DNA of 64,000 bases, from contig DEXE01000007.1 in the NCBI GenBank assembly GCA_002363955.1, positions 148,335 to 212,334 on the forward strand, read 5' to 3'. This DNA is from Methylophaga sp. UBA3192 (GTDB lineage: Bacteria > Pseudomonadota > Gammaproteobacteria > Nitrosococcales > Methylophagaceae). Below, piece by piece: positions 52,035 to 60,859 of this stretch. The notes beneath the pieces are model-generated. The model had not been told where the DNA came from and did not search any database. It saw only the letters and a program-made list of their open reading frames with translations. Both the position numbers and the translations under genes were made by a program. The first letter of the stretch is position 1, and each line of letters opens with the position of its first letter.

Positions 52035-53698
52035 GATTAATCACCAGCCTACTGCTCTATGTTCTGATCGTTCCACTTAGCGTTGCTCAAAACCAAAGCG
52101 GACAAGCAGCGATTGCTTCGGCTCACCCGCTGGCAACTGAAGCCGGATTTGAAATTCTGCAACAAGGGGGGAACGCCTTTGATGCCGCCGTTGCTGTCAG
52201 TGCTGCTCTAGCGGTAGTGGAACCCGCCGGTTCAGGTCTCGGTGGTGGCGGTTTCTGGTTATTGCATCGTCAAGCCGATAAACAGCAAATCATGTTAGAC
52301 AGTCGCGAGACCGCACCCGCCAAAGCACATCGTGATATGTATCTGGATGAAAATGGTGAGGTGTTACGCGATTTATCGCTTAATGGTCCATTGGCCGCCG
52401 CCATTCCCGGCACTCCGGCAGCATTGGATTATCTGACACAGCATTATGGTAAGTTGCCATTACCAACTACACTTGCCCCGGCAATTCGTTATGCCAGAGA
52501 AGGCTTTGCTGTCAAGCCGCGCTATCAGCGCTATATGGGGTTTAGAAAACAGGCATTAAATGCCGAAGCCAAAACAATCTTTCTGGATGGAGATGACATT
52601 CCCGAATTAGGCACGGTAATTATTCAACAGGATTTAGCCAACACCCTCGAAGCGATTGCCGAGAAAGGGCGCGATGGTTTTTATCAGGGGGATATCGCTC
52701 AACAGATGGTGGAATCGGTGCAGGCTGCCGGTGGTATCTGGACCCAACAGGATCTGTCTAATTACCAACTGAAAATACGCCAACCGGTGCAAACCCAATT
52801 TGCGGGTTACACCATCACCACAGCAGCTTTACCATCAGCAGGCGGACAATTAATCAGCTTAATGCTGAATCAGTTGAATACACTGGATTACCTGCAAGCC
52901 ACCGCCCAACAAAAACGACATTGGTTGATTGAAACAATGCGCCGGGCCTATCGCGAACGCACTCTACATTTAGGCGACAGTGATTTTGTTGAGGTGCCGG
53001 ATTATTTAACCGATGCCAACTACGCGGCGCAGCTGGCTGCCGATATTGATGCAGAAGCTGCCAGCAAAAGTGATGATTTACCGGATGAATTCAGTAATAA
53101 AGGTGAAGACACCAGCCATTTTTCGATAGTCGATCATTACGGAAATCGGGTTTCCGCCACCCTAAGTATTAATCTGCCTTTCGGCAGCGGCTTTGTCGCT
53201 GGCAATACTGGCGTATTACTTAATAATGAAATGGATGATTTTTCTGCCTTAATTGGCAGCCCGAATGCGTATGAGCTGGTCAGTGAATCGGCCAATGCGA
53301 TCGAACCAGGCAAACGCCCCCTCTCCAGTATGACCCCCAGTTTTGTTGAGGATGATCAGCGTTTACTGGTCATCGGCACCCCGGGTGGCAGCCGGATTAT
53401 TACCATGGTGATGCAAGGTATCCTGCATTTCATCGACGGTCTGGACGCGATGGAAATTGTTACTGCACCTCGATTACATCATCAATATCTGCCAGACCGG
53501 ATACAAATGGAAACGCCCGGTTTTAGTGAGGCGGAGCAAGATGATTTGATCCACCGAGGTCATCAACTGGATATATTAAACCGGCGATTTGGCAATATGC
53601 AGGTGATTGTTGCCGATAAAACAACCCGCAATCTCAGTGCTGCCAGTGACCCACGTGGAGAGGGGCTGGCAAAAAATGAAATCATTACGCTCGATTAA
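52031..53698 (+). CDS. ggt: Gamma-glutamyltranspeptidase
   Basis: Periplasmic N-terminal nucleophile hydrolase acting on glutathione and other gamma-glutamyl compounds. The 555-aa precursor has a signal peptide (about 1-19, ending SVAQ), the N-terminal subunit with GGNAFDAAVA and ETAPAKA, and the self-cleavage site with nucleophile Thr in GEDTSHFSIVD, followed by GTPGGSRIIT in the small subunit. Coupled by ATGA to trhO, an unusual partner. Confidence 0.95.
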   Translation: MRLITSLLLYVLIVPLSVAQNQSGQAAIASAHPLATEAGFEILQQGGNAFDAAVAVSAALAVVEPAGSGLGGGGFWLLHRQADKQQIMLDSRETAPAKAHRDMYLDENGEVLRDLSLNGPLAAAIPGTPAALDYLTQHYGKLPLPTTLAPAIRYAREGFAVKPRYQRYMGFRKQALNAEAKTIFLDGDDIPELGTVIIQQDLANTLEAIAEKGRDGFYQGDIAQQMVESVQAAGGIWTQQDLSNYQLKIRQPVQTQFAGYTITTAALPSAGGQLISLMLNQLNTLDYLQATAQQKRHWLIETMRRAYRERTLHLGDSDFVEVPDYLTDANYAAQLAADIDAEAASKSDDLPDEFSNKGEDTSHFSIVDHYGNRVSATLSINLPFGSGFVAGNTGVLLNNEMDDFSALIGSPNAYELVSESANAIEPGKRPLSSMTPSFVEDDQRLLVIGTPGGSRIITMVMQGILHFIDGLDAMEIVTAPRLHHQYLPDRIQMETPGFSEAEQDDLIHRGHQLDILNRRFGNMQVIVADKTTRNLSAASDPRGEGLAKNEIITLD

Positions 53699-53708
53699 AA
53701 CTGTTTGA

Positions 53709-54170
53709 TTACAGTTTCATCTCTGAAGGCATCACGCCTTTGCGTGCCTGCACCAATGCACTCCCCTCCAGCACAATCAAGGCGATTAACGTCAATGAAA
53801 TCGGTACTAAAGCAAACCAACCGAGCACTGAACGCTGAATAAATCGCATGCTCTCATCGGCTTGTGACATGAGTAAAAATGAACCAAGACCAAATATGAC
53901 GGCGGCAACCAGATAAGCACCCAGCAAGTACCAACATCGTTTCCAGGCAAGTTTCCAATGGGCTTGTACCAATGCAGTCTGGTCTTGTGAGTTGTACGCT
54001 TTATAGGCTATTGACCCAATCATCACAAGGGAACCCAGCAGCGATAATGAGAAAATTAACCACAGGTTTCGGGTGCCAAACAAAATGGCCGGAACAAAAA
54101 AATGAAATATCGCCACGTTGAACATTAGGCGCTCATGTGGCTTACTGGCTTCATGATAGATTTCAGACAT
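53709..54170 (-). CDS. Four-helix inner-membrane protein of unknown function
   Basis: A 153-aa protein with four predicted membrane helices (about 18-34, 38-55, 80-100, 115-135) and short loops. The N-terminal half carries KPHERLMFNVAIFHFFVPA; no domain recognised. Between ggt and tatD on the opposite strand, ending 10 bases from ggt. A weak 7-bp inverted repeat AAACTGT / ACAGTTT spans that junction. Confidence 0.75.
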   Translation of the reverse strand: MSEIYHEASKPHERLMFNVAIFHFFVPAILFGTRNLWLIFSLSLLGSLVMIGSIAYKAYNSQDQTALVQAHWKLAWKRCWYLLGAYLVAAVIFGLGSFLLMSQADESMRFIQRSVLGWFALVPISLTLIALIVLEGSALVQARKGVMPSEMKL

Positions 54171-54204
54171 AAAGTGTTCCTCTGTTTATAAAGGCAGTAT
54201 TAAC

Positions 54205-54969
54205 ATGTTGCACCTGATTGACAGTCATTGCCATCTCGACTTTCGCGAATTTGATACAGACCGCGACACTATCCTGCAAAACTGCCTTCAATCCGGTATC
54301 GAAAAAATTGTCATACCCGGTGTCACTGTCAGTAGCTGGCAAAAGCAAGTTAAATTATGTCAAAGCTCGCCAATGCTTTCGCTGGTTTTGGGATGTCATC
54401 CGATGTTTATGGATGAGCATCCGGATGATGCTATGCAACTTCTGGATGACGCTGTACAACAATACAAGCCGATAGCAATCGGAGAAATCGGCCTGGATTT
54501 TTATGTTTCAAATGTCGATATGGCTGCCCAGTTAAGTTTGTTTGATGCCCAACTGGATATTGCCGTTAAATATGCTTTGCCGGTTATCCTGCACGTGCGT
54601 AAAGCCCATGATGAGGTGTTGAAACTATTACGCCAAAAACAATTACCTGGCGGCATCGTCCATGCGTTCAGCGGCAGCGCTCAGCAAGCTGAGCAATACC
54701 GCAAACTTAATTTTCTATTAGGTATCGGCGGTGCATTAACCTACCCAAGGGCACAAAGGCTGCAACGCCTGTTTACTGAGTTGCCACTATCGCAGATTGT
54801 GCTGGAAACCGATGCTCCTGATATGCCGCTTTGTGGTCATCAGGGGGAGCGCAATTCCCCCGAAAATATTCCGGTTATCCTGGAAAAGCTCAGTCAATTG
54901 CGCGGTGAATCCATCGCTCATATTGCTGAAATCACCTCCGCGAATTGTCGTCAATTATTTAATATCTGA
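54205..54969 (+). CDS. TatD family metal-dependent hydrolase
   Basis: A 254-aa TIM-barrel hydrolase with metal ligands in IDSHCHLDF, GEIGLDFY, ILHVRKAHDE, VHAFSGS and ETDAPD. Family members have 3'-5' exonuclease or AP endonuclease activity; the precise paralogue (TatD, YcfH or YjjV) is not fixed, though LETDAPDMP and length fit YjjV or TatD. Its stop abuts that of the convergent ferritin-like gene. Confidence 0.92.
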   Translation: MLHLIDSHCHLDFREFDTDRDTILQNCLQSGIEKIVIPGVTVSSWQKQVKLCQSSPMLSLVLGCHPMFMDEHPDDAMQLLDDAVQQYKPIAIGEIGLDFYVSNVDMAAQLSLFDAQLDIAVKYALPVILHVRKAHDEVLKLLRQKQLPGGIVHAFSGSAQQAEQYRKLNFLLGIGGALTYPRAQRLQRLFTELPLSQIVLETDAPDMPLCGHQGERNSPENIPVILEKLSQLRGESIAHIAEITSANCRQLFNI

Positions 54970-55263
54970 TTAATCGTGATGATGGGTGATTTCACCTTCA
55001 GTAAACAAATAATCGCGTAATTGCTCATCCATTTTTTTATCCTTGCGACGAATCCATTCCAGCGTCATCGCAGCGTGTTCTTTCTCTTCATCACGATTAT
55101 GCTCAAGAATTTTTTTCAATTCCGCATCTTTGCAGGCATCTACCCGCTGGTTGTACCAGTCAACGGCCTCCAGCTCTTCCATCAACGATACGATGGCACG
55201 ATGCATATCTTTGGTTTCATCCGATAATTCATTAAACGGCTCGTGGTAACCTTCGTTTGACAT
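54970..55263 (-). CDS. Encapsulated-ferritin-type (EncFtn) protein without encapsulin
   Basis: A 97-aa ferritin-like protein closely resembling the Rhodospirillum rubrum EncFtn core, which assembles as an annular decamer with ferroxidase centres at subunit interfaces. The two helices contain MEELEAVDWYNQRVD and HNRDEEKEHAAMTLEWIRR. Relative to EncFtn, E29, E30, E32, W36, E59, E60 and H63 correspond to the iron entry and ferroxidase residues. The C-terminal extension that targets EncFtn into encapsulin shells is missing; the protein ends with EITHHHD. GAGGG lies 6 bases before the start. No encapsulin gene is nearby. Iron oxidation is likely; storage partner unknown. Confidence 0.9.
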   Translation of the reverse strand: MSNEGYHEPFNELSDETKDMHRAIVSLMEELEAVDWYNQRVDACKDAELKKILEHNRDEEKEHAAMTLEWIRRKDKKMDEQLRDYLFTEGEITHHHD

Positions 55264-55355
55264 ATAAAACCCTCAAGTAAAAATAAAAGAACCCAAATCA
55301 AATTAACATGTCTATTCCGACAACAACAATAACCTATATCAATACAGGACTTTCC

Positions 55356-56267
55356 ATGACGCAAGGCAGCACTGATCGCATACTCCACTCGATTAACGCG
55401 GTGATCCTGGGTAAACAACACGCCGTCAAACTGGCCTTATCCTGTCTGATTGCCCGTGGTCATTTATTGATTGAAGATTTACCGGGTGTCGGTAAAACCA
55501 CGCTGGCACATACGCTTGCCACCACATTGGGTTTACGTTTTCAGCGGGTGCAATTCACCAGCGATATGCTGCCAGCGGATATTCTCGGTGTGTCGATTTA
55601 TGATCCTGAAAAACACCAATTCAGCTTTCATCGCGGACCGATTTTTACCCAGTTACTGCTGGCTGATGAAATCAATCGGGCTTCTCCGCGCACGCAAAGT
55701 GCCTTGCTGGAAGCTATGGAAGAACAGCAGGTGACTATCGAAGGCGATAGCTATCCGCTGGAAGATCCTTTCTTTGTTATCGCCACTCAGAACCCAACCC
55801 ATCAGATTGGCACATTCCCATTGCCTGAGTCACAACTGGATCGTTTTCTTATGAGGATTCAGCTAGGTTACCCCGATCATCAGGCTGAAAGGGCTTTGTT
55901 AATGGGAGAAGACCGACGACAATTACTCAGACAACTCGATGCCGAAATAACCCCGCACCAATTAATCAAATTACAACAAACTGCCAGCCATATCGCCTTG
56001 AGTGAAGCGTTAATTGATTATGTGCAGGCATTGTTACGTTACACCCGACAAAGTAGCCAGTTTTATAACGGTCTGTCGCCGCGCGCAGGCTTGGGGCTAA
56101 TTCAAGCCGCCAGAGCCTGGGCGATGATCAGTGGACGGGATTTTGTACTTCCTGAAGATGTGCAGGCCGTGTTTCCCAGCATTGTGCAACATCGTCTGCA
56201 AGCCCGTGAACATCTGCAATCGGCGGATTGGGCGAACGATATTCTGCAGCAGGTGGTGATCCCCTGA
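55356..56267 (+). CDS. MoxR-family AAA+ ATPase
   Basis: A 303-aa AAA+ chaperone-like ATPase. Walker A is EDLPGVGKTTLAH, Walker B LLADEINRASPRTQSALLEAMEE (core ADEINRA), with the MoxR sensor PFFVIATQNP and C-terminal lid GLSPRAGLGLIQAARAWA. The ATG at 55356 has AGGA six bases upstream; a start at 55308 would add 16 residues with no site. First gene of a moxR-DUF58-tgpA operon linked in relatives to envelope stress or cofactor insertion. Confidence 0.92.
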   Translation: MTQGSTDRILHSINAVILGKQHAVKLALSCLIARGHLLIEDLPGVGKTTLAHTLATTLGLRFQRVQFTSDMLPADILGVSIYDPEKHQFSFHRGPIFTQLLLADEINRASPRTQSALLEAMEEQQVTIEGDSYPLEDPFFVIATQNPTHQIGTFPLPESQLDRFLMRIQLGYPDHQAERALLMGEDRRQLLRQLDAEITPHQLIKLQQTASHIALSEALIDYVQALLRYTRQSSQFYNGLSPRAGLGLIQAARAWAMISGRDFVLPEDVQAVFPSIVQHRLQAREHLQSADWANDILQQVVIP

Positions 56268-57232
56268 TGTGGGCCCGACAATACTGGCAGCGCTGGCGTC
56301 AGCAGCAGCGTTATCGCGTTTATATCCTGCCCAGCCGTTATGGATTAAGCTATTCGATGTTGATTCTGGTGATGTTGCTGGGAGCGATTAACTACAACAA
56401 CAGTCTTGGTCACTTGCTATGTTTTCTGCTGGTCGGTGTCGGCCATGTAGCCATGCATCACAGTTATCGCAATGTGCGTCAACTGGATTTTCAACTTGGT
56501 CAGGCTGAACCGGTATTTTGCGAACAGAACATACCATTACCGCTAAATCTGACCAACCAGAGTCCCCGCCCCATCCGGCAATTGGAGATAGCGTATTTGC
56601 CATCAGGTCATCGATCAGCTTGGTGGCCGTTAAAACAATTTTCTCGCTATGTTGCAGTGTATAAGGCCTCAGCCATAGCTGCTGAGCAAACCAGTCAGCA
56701 TCTGATCCCCATCCCAACCACCCGGCGGGGATGGCTGGAGTTAGGACGCCTCCGACTCTCCAGCATCTATCCTATCGGCCTGTTATTCAGTTGGTTTTTT
56801 ATTGAGATCAAACAACGGGTTCTGGTCTATCCCAAACCAGTCGGCAATAAATCCCTACCGCTCGCTTCGGCACTGGAAGAAAGTGGTGTATTGCAACATC
56901 AGCATGGACTTGATGATTTTGCCGGCTTTCATCGTTATCGTGAAGGTGATGCCAGACAACATATTGCCTGGAAAGCGCTGGCGCGTGATGGTGTGTTACG
57001 CACCAAACAATTCAGCAGTCCGGCGGGCCAGTCATTGATGTTGCAGTGGGAAGCTGTAGCTGATTTACCTGATACTGAAGCCAGGTTGTCGCAGCTGTGC
57101 CAGTGGATTCTCACTGCTGATGCGGCCGGGATGCAATATGGTTTGAGCATGCCAAATCAAACGATTGCCGTCAGCAGTGGCGAACAACATCGGCACCAAT
57201 GTCTGCAGAGTCTGGCGTTATATGGCGAATAA
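56267..57232 (+). CDS. DUF58 domain membrane protein
   Basis: A 321-aa protein with two membrane helices in the first 65 residues (YSMLILVMLLGAINYNNSLG) and a large cytoplasmic or extracytoplasmic part containing the DUF58 signature REYREGDARQHIAW in the form YREGDARQHIAWKALARDG. Works with MoxR ATPases in conserved three-gene clusters. Start ATG overlaps the moxR stop (TGATG). Confidence 0.92.
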   Translation: MWARQYWQRWRQQQRYRVYILPSRYGLSYSMLILVMLLGAINYNNSLGHLLCFLLVGVGHVAMHHSYRNVRQLDFQLGQAEPVFCEQNIPLPLNLTNQSPRPIRQLEIAYLPSGHRSAWWPLKQFSRYVAVYKASAIAAEQTSQHLIPIPTTRRGWLELGRLRLSSIYPIGLLFSWFFIEIKQRVLVYPKPVGNKSLPLASALEESGVLQHQHGLDDFAGFHRYREGDARQHIAWKALARDGVLRTKQFSSPAGQSLMLQWEAVADLPDTEARLSQLCQWILTADAAGMQYGLSMPNQTIAVSSGEQHRHQCLQSLALYGE

Positions 57233-59276
57233 AAAACCCGTTATTGCCCCCTCAAAACCGGCTATTCACTGGCTGATGGTGACACTGACCATTATTGCGA
57301 TTCCGCATTTCTTCTATCAGCCCATCTGGGTTGCACTGATATTCTTGTTCATGATGAGTTGGCGGCTGATGCACAGCTGGCGAGGATGGCCTCTGCCCGC
57401 CGATAAACGCTTGTTAAAAGGTCTGCACTCGGTCAGTGCCGTACTGACTATCTTGCTGGTGTTTTACAGCTATGGCATCACCATTGGCCGCGATGCAGGT
57501 GTAGCGTTATTGACTACCATGGCTGCCTTTAAGATTGTCGAAGTGAAAAGTCTGCGGGATTATTACCTGAGCTGTTTTATGGGATTTTTCCTGGTAATAA
57601 CCCACTTTTTCTTTAATCAGACGATTCCGATAGTCATTTTAATGCTGGTCAATGTGATCCTGCTGACCAGCTGTCTGATTACCGTCAACGAAACTGACAG
57701 TTCTGCAAAAAGCCGGGTTAAACAGGCTAGTATTATGGTGCTGCAAGCCACACCGTTAATGCTGTTATTGTTTGTACTGTTTCCTCGTATTTCCGGTCCG
57801 ATATGGGGACTACCGAATGACGCCATGGATATCCCTGACAGTTTGCCAGACAGCATGACATTGGGCGAATTACCGCCACGCAACAGCGCAACCACTGGAA
57901 TGTCTGATGACATCACTATTGGCAATATCAGTCAGCTGATTCAATCCGATGCGATCGCTTTTCGCGTCAAATTTGATAACAACCGGTTTCCAGACAGACA
58001 AAATCTATACTGGCGTGGCCCGGTGCTGTGGCACACCGATGGTAAACGCTGGTTACCGTTGCAGGATAATCAAAAACAGTCCGATGCCGTATCAAAAATC
58101 CGCGTTTCTGGAGAAGCACTTTCCTACAGTATGACTCTGGAACCGCATGATCGGCGCTGGCTGTTTGCACTGGATTTTCCAACGGCCTATCCTGCAACCA
58201 TGCAGACCCGACTGAGTGGTGATGGCGAATTAAACAGTCAGGAAACCGTCAAACAACGCATCCAATATCGGCTCAGCTCCAATACCGAGTATTTATTCAA
58301 TCCGCTGAATGACCCATATCTGCGATATGGGTTAAATTTACCGGAAGATCATCATCCCCGCAGTCAGCGACTAGCCAGACAACTAATCGAAACAAGTGAA
58401 TCAAATGAGGCTTATATTGATGCGGTTTTAGCATATTTCCGTCAGCAGAATTTCAGCTATAGCCTGACACCACCGGCTTTGCGTGGCGACACCATTGACC
58501 AGTTTCTATTTGAGACCCGGCAAGGGTTTTGTGAACATTATGCTGCAAGTTTCACCATATTGATGCGTGCCGGGGGCATTCCGGCCCGAATTGTGACCGG
58601 TTATCAGGGGGGTGAGATCAATCCAGTCGATCAGGTTCTGACCGTTCGGCAACGTGATGCTCATGCCTGGACTGAAGTCTGGCTTCCCAACAAAGGCTGG
58701 CTCAGAATTGATCCCACCGCCGCAGTATCGAGTAATCGGGTAGACTTTGGTATGGGGGATTTATTGCCAGCTGAACGACGCTCGCCCAGAGCGATTGCCA
58801 ACAATGATCGGTTGGTGGAAATGTGGCAATCCGCCAAAAACAATTGGGATGCACTGAATAGCGCATGGGATATGTGGGTAGTCAGTTATGGACCGGAAAA
58901 ACAATTGGAATTGCTTAAAAAGCTTGGCATGCAGCAACCGGACTGGCAAAAAATGATCCGCTGGCTGGCAATTGGTATTGCAATGGTATTCATCTGGATT
59001 GCCTGGACCACGCTAAGACTGAAGTCTCATTCGACAGACAGGGTACAGCGCGCCTATTTGAAATTTTGTAGCACACTGGCACGACATGGCATCGAAAGAC
59101 AGCCGAATGAAGGTCCAGAGGCGTTTGCCATACGTGCGCAACAGGCTTTTCCTGCTTACCAGCAACAAATTTCTACCATAAGCACACTGTATATGCATGT
59201 CCGTTATCGTGGTGATGCCAGTGAAAACGATTTTATACAGTCAGTAAAACAATTTAAGCCTCAACATTCAGCCTGA
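57222..59276 (+). CDS. TgpA-like membrane transglutaminase (DUF3488)
   Basis: A 684-aa inner-membrane protein. About six membrane helices occupy residues 10-190, then a periplasmic transglutaminase-like domain with the catalytic Cys-His-Asp in RQGFCEHYAASF, RDAHAWTEVW and RIDPTAA, and one more helix near 575-595 with a cytoplasmic DUF4129-like tail. Pseudomonas TgpA is essential and clusters with MoxR and DUF58 proteins. ATG at 57222 lies in the DUF58 gene, overlapping it by 11 bases. Confidence 0.92.
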   Translation: MANKKPVIAPSKPAIHWLMVTLTIIAIPHFFYQPIWVALIFLFMMSWRLMHSWRGWPLPADKRLLKGLHSVSAVLTILLVFYSYGITIGRDAGVALLTTMAAFKIVEVKSLRDYYLSCFMGFFLVITHFFFNQTIPIVILMLVNVILLTSCLITVNETDSSAKSRVKQASIMVLQATPLMLLLFVLFPRISGPIWGLPNDAMDIPDSLPDSMTLGELPPRNSATTGMSDDITIGNISQLIQSDAIAFRVKFDNNRFPDRQNLYWRGPVLWHTDGKRWLPLQDNQKQSDAVSKIRVSGEALSYSMTLEPHDRRWLFALDFPTAYPATMQTRLSGDGELNSQETVKQRIQYRLSSNTEYLFNPLNDPYLRYGLNLPEDHHPRSQRLARQLIETSESNEAYIDAVLAYFRQQNFSYSLTPPALRGDTIDQFLFETRQGFCEHYAASFTILMRAGGIPARIVTGYQGGEINPVDQVLTVRQRDAHAWTEVWLPNKGWLRIDPTAAVSSNRVDFGMGDLLPAERRSPRAIANNDRLVEMWQSAKNNWDALNSAWDMWVVSYGPEKQLELLKKLGMQQPDWQKMIRWLAIGIAMVFIWIAWTTLRLKSHSTDRVQRAYLKFCSTLARHGIERQPNEGPEAFAIRAQQAFPAYQQQISTISTLYMHVRYRGDASENDFIQSVKQFKPQHSA

Positions 59277-59350
59277 AATAAGCCGGCTTTGCCATTAACG
59301 GGCGGTTATCGGAAAATAGCGGCAATTAAAATTGGTCCAGAGGTAAATTC

Positions 59351-60088
59351 ATGGCGCACAACAACCCATTATTTGAGCGCACCCATATTTTGCTTGGCGA
59401 TACCGGTATTGAACGGCTGCAAAACAGTCATGTTTTTCTGGCCGGTATGGGCGGCGTCGGCTCTTTTACGGCAGAAGCTTTAGCGCGCATGGGTGTGGGC
59501 AAAATGACATTGGTGGATCATGATGTGGTCTCAGCCTCCAATATGAACCGTCAGTTGGTAGCACTGAACTCAACAGTCGGTAAATTAAAAGTCGAAGTCA
59601 TGGCACAACGGATCGCAGATATAAATCCGCAATGTGAACTGAACCTGATTACTGAATTTTTAACGCCGGAAACGATTCCTGACACGCTCAATCAAGGCTT
59701 TGACGTAATAATTGATGCGATTGACAGCATGAGCAGCAAAACCACCCTACTGGAAACCGCATGGCGTAATCAGTTGCCGGTATTCTCCAGCATGGGCGCA
59801 GGCGGCAAACTTGATCCGAACCAGGTGCGTACCGGCGATTTAATGAATACGTCTATTTGCAAACTCGCCAAACAGTTACGTTCACATTTACGCAAGCGCG
59901 GTGTCGGTAAAGGTATCCAAACCGTTTATTCGCTGGAGTACCCGTTACCACCATTGCCCCCGGAACCAGTCAGTCGCGGACGGGCCCGTGCTGTAAATGG
60001 CACAGTGAGTTATATGCCCTCTATTTTCGGTTTAACGCTGGCAGGCCTGGTAATTAATCATATTATTGGTGATGCCCGACGTGTCTGA
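59351..60088 (+). CDS. tcdA: tRNA threonylcarbamoyladenosine dehydratase TcdA
   Basis: ATP-dependent enzyme that cyclises t6A37 in tRNA to ct6A. The 245-aa E1-like protein has FLAGMGGVGSFTAEAL nucleotide-binding loop, DHDVVSASNMNRQ, DAIDSMSSKT and SMGAGGKLDP. AGAGGT precedes the start. It overlaps the next frame by 17 bases. Confidence 0.95.
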   Translation: MAHNNPLFERTHILLGDTGIERLQNSHVFLAGMGGVGSFTAEALARMGVGKMTLVDHDVVSASNMNRQLVALNSTVGKLKVEVMAQRIADINPQCELNLITEFLTPETIPDTLNQGFDVIIDAIDSMSSKTTLLETAWRNQLPVFSSMGAGGKLDPNQVRTGDLMNTSICKLAKQLRSHLRKRGVGKGIQTVYSLEYPLPPLPPEPVSRGRARAVNGTVSYMPSIFGLTLAGLVINHIIGDARRV

Positions 60089-60581
60089 TCCGCAAAATGT
60101 GGTGAATTGCACAGCGTATTATCAGCAACATCTGCAAACACTGCTTCAGCCTTACGGTATTGAAATCAAACCGGTTGCTGAGCATGAAGCCATACCCGGC
60201 AGTTTCTTTGGTGAACGTGAAGCTGGACTGCTAGGCAATCAATTATTGCTGCGGCTTGATACGCCAGTACATTCGGCGCTACATGAAGCCGGGCACTATA
60301 TCTGCATGGATGGTCAACGGCGCATTACTTTAGATACCGATGCGGCCGGTGATTACGACGAAGAAAATGGCGTCTGTTATCTGCAGATCTTACTTAGTGA
60401 TTTTCTGCCTGATCTCGGTCGAGATCGGATGATGCTGGATATGGATAGTTGGGGTTACAGTTTCCGCCTCGGCAGTGCCAAAGCCTGGTTTGAAGAAGAT
60501 GCCGAAGATGCGCGGCAATGGTTAATCAAACACCACATCATTAATGAAAACGACCAGCCCACCTGGCAACTCAGAGAATAA
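60072..60581 (+). CDS. Hypothetical protein with HEAGH metal motif
   Basis: A 169-aa cytoplasmic protein of unknown function. The motif SALHEAGHYICMDG (near residue 75) has the HExxH-type zinc ligands of metallopeptidases, and DYDEENGVCYLQILLSDFLP may give further acidic ligands. No signal or membrane helix. The start is uncertain: TTG at 60066, GTG at 60069, ATG at 60072 and GTG at 60081 are possible, and all overlap tcdA. Found beside tcdA, so translated from the same mRNA. Confidence 0.8.
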   Translation: MPDVSDPQNVVNCTAYYQQHLQTLLQPYGIEIKPVAEHEAIPGSFFGEREAGLLGNQLLLRLDTPVHSALHEAGHYICMDGQRRITLDTDAAGDYDEENGVCYLQILLSDFLPDLGRDRMMLDMDSWGYSFRLGSAKAWFEEDAEDARQWLIKHHIINENDQPTWQLRE

Positions 60582-60592
60582 AAAACCATTCA

Positions 60593-60621
60593 TTGCAGCA
60601 AATTAACAGCCTGCTTATAAT
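60593..60621 (+). promoter_or_regulatory. Sigma-70 promoter of the riboswitch and GDT1 gene
   Basis: TTGCAG (60593-60598) and a perfect TATAAT (60616-60621) are separated by 17 bases. Transcription would begin near 60628, just before the riboswitch P1 stem. Confidence 0.85.
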
Positions 60622-60630
60622 GCCCACTGT

Positions 60631-60787
60631 CTTAGGGGAGTAGTCTACCCATCTTAGGGCCTGTTTATCTCTCATCGACGATGAAAGACAAACAGACCCT
60701 AGTGCGTGAATCTGTCAACATACTTGTGTCCTCAAGACGCATGGCAGATTCGTGTCATTCGCTGGAATGGCATTGGCAAGACCTGAG
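60631..60787 (+). promoter_or_regulatory. yybP-ykoY (manganese) riboswitch aptamer
   Basis: The leader carries the diagnostic GGGGAGTAG (60635-60643) and GGCAAGACC (about 60776-60784) elements of the yybP-ykoY class. P1 is formed by CTTAGG (60631-60636) with CCTGAG (60782-60787). Hairpins between them, for example GGGCCTGTTT...AAACAGACCC, complete the multi-stem layout. The last bases of P1 overlap the 5' arm of the terminator, so Mn2+-stabilised P1 would block termination and turn the exporter on. Confidence 0.93.
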
Positions 60788-60838
60788 GCAAATAACAACT
60801 CCATAGGCGGGTAGTTGTTATTTGCCTTTGGTTTTTTA
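60786..60838 (+). terminator. Riboswitch-controlled terminator
   Basis: A perfect 15-bp stem AGGCAAATAACAACT / AGTTGTTATTTGCCT (60786-60800, 60813-60827) with a 12-base loop is followed by TTGGTTTTTTAT. It lies 22 bases before the exporter start and shares A86-G87 with the aptamer P1. Confidence 0.9.
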
Positions 60839-60859
60839 TCCCGCCTGAGTAGCCAAATC

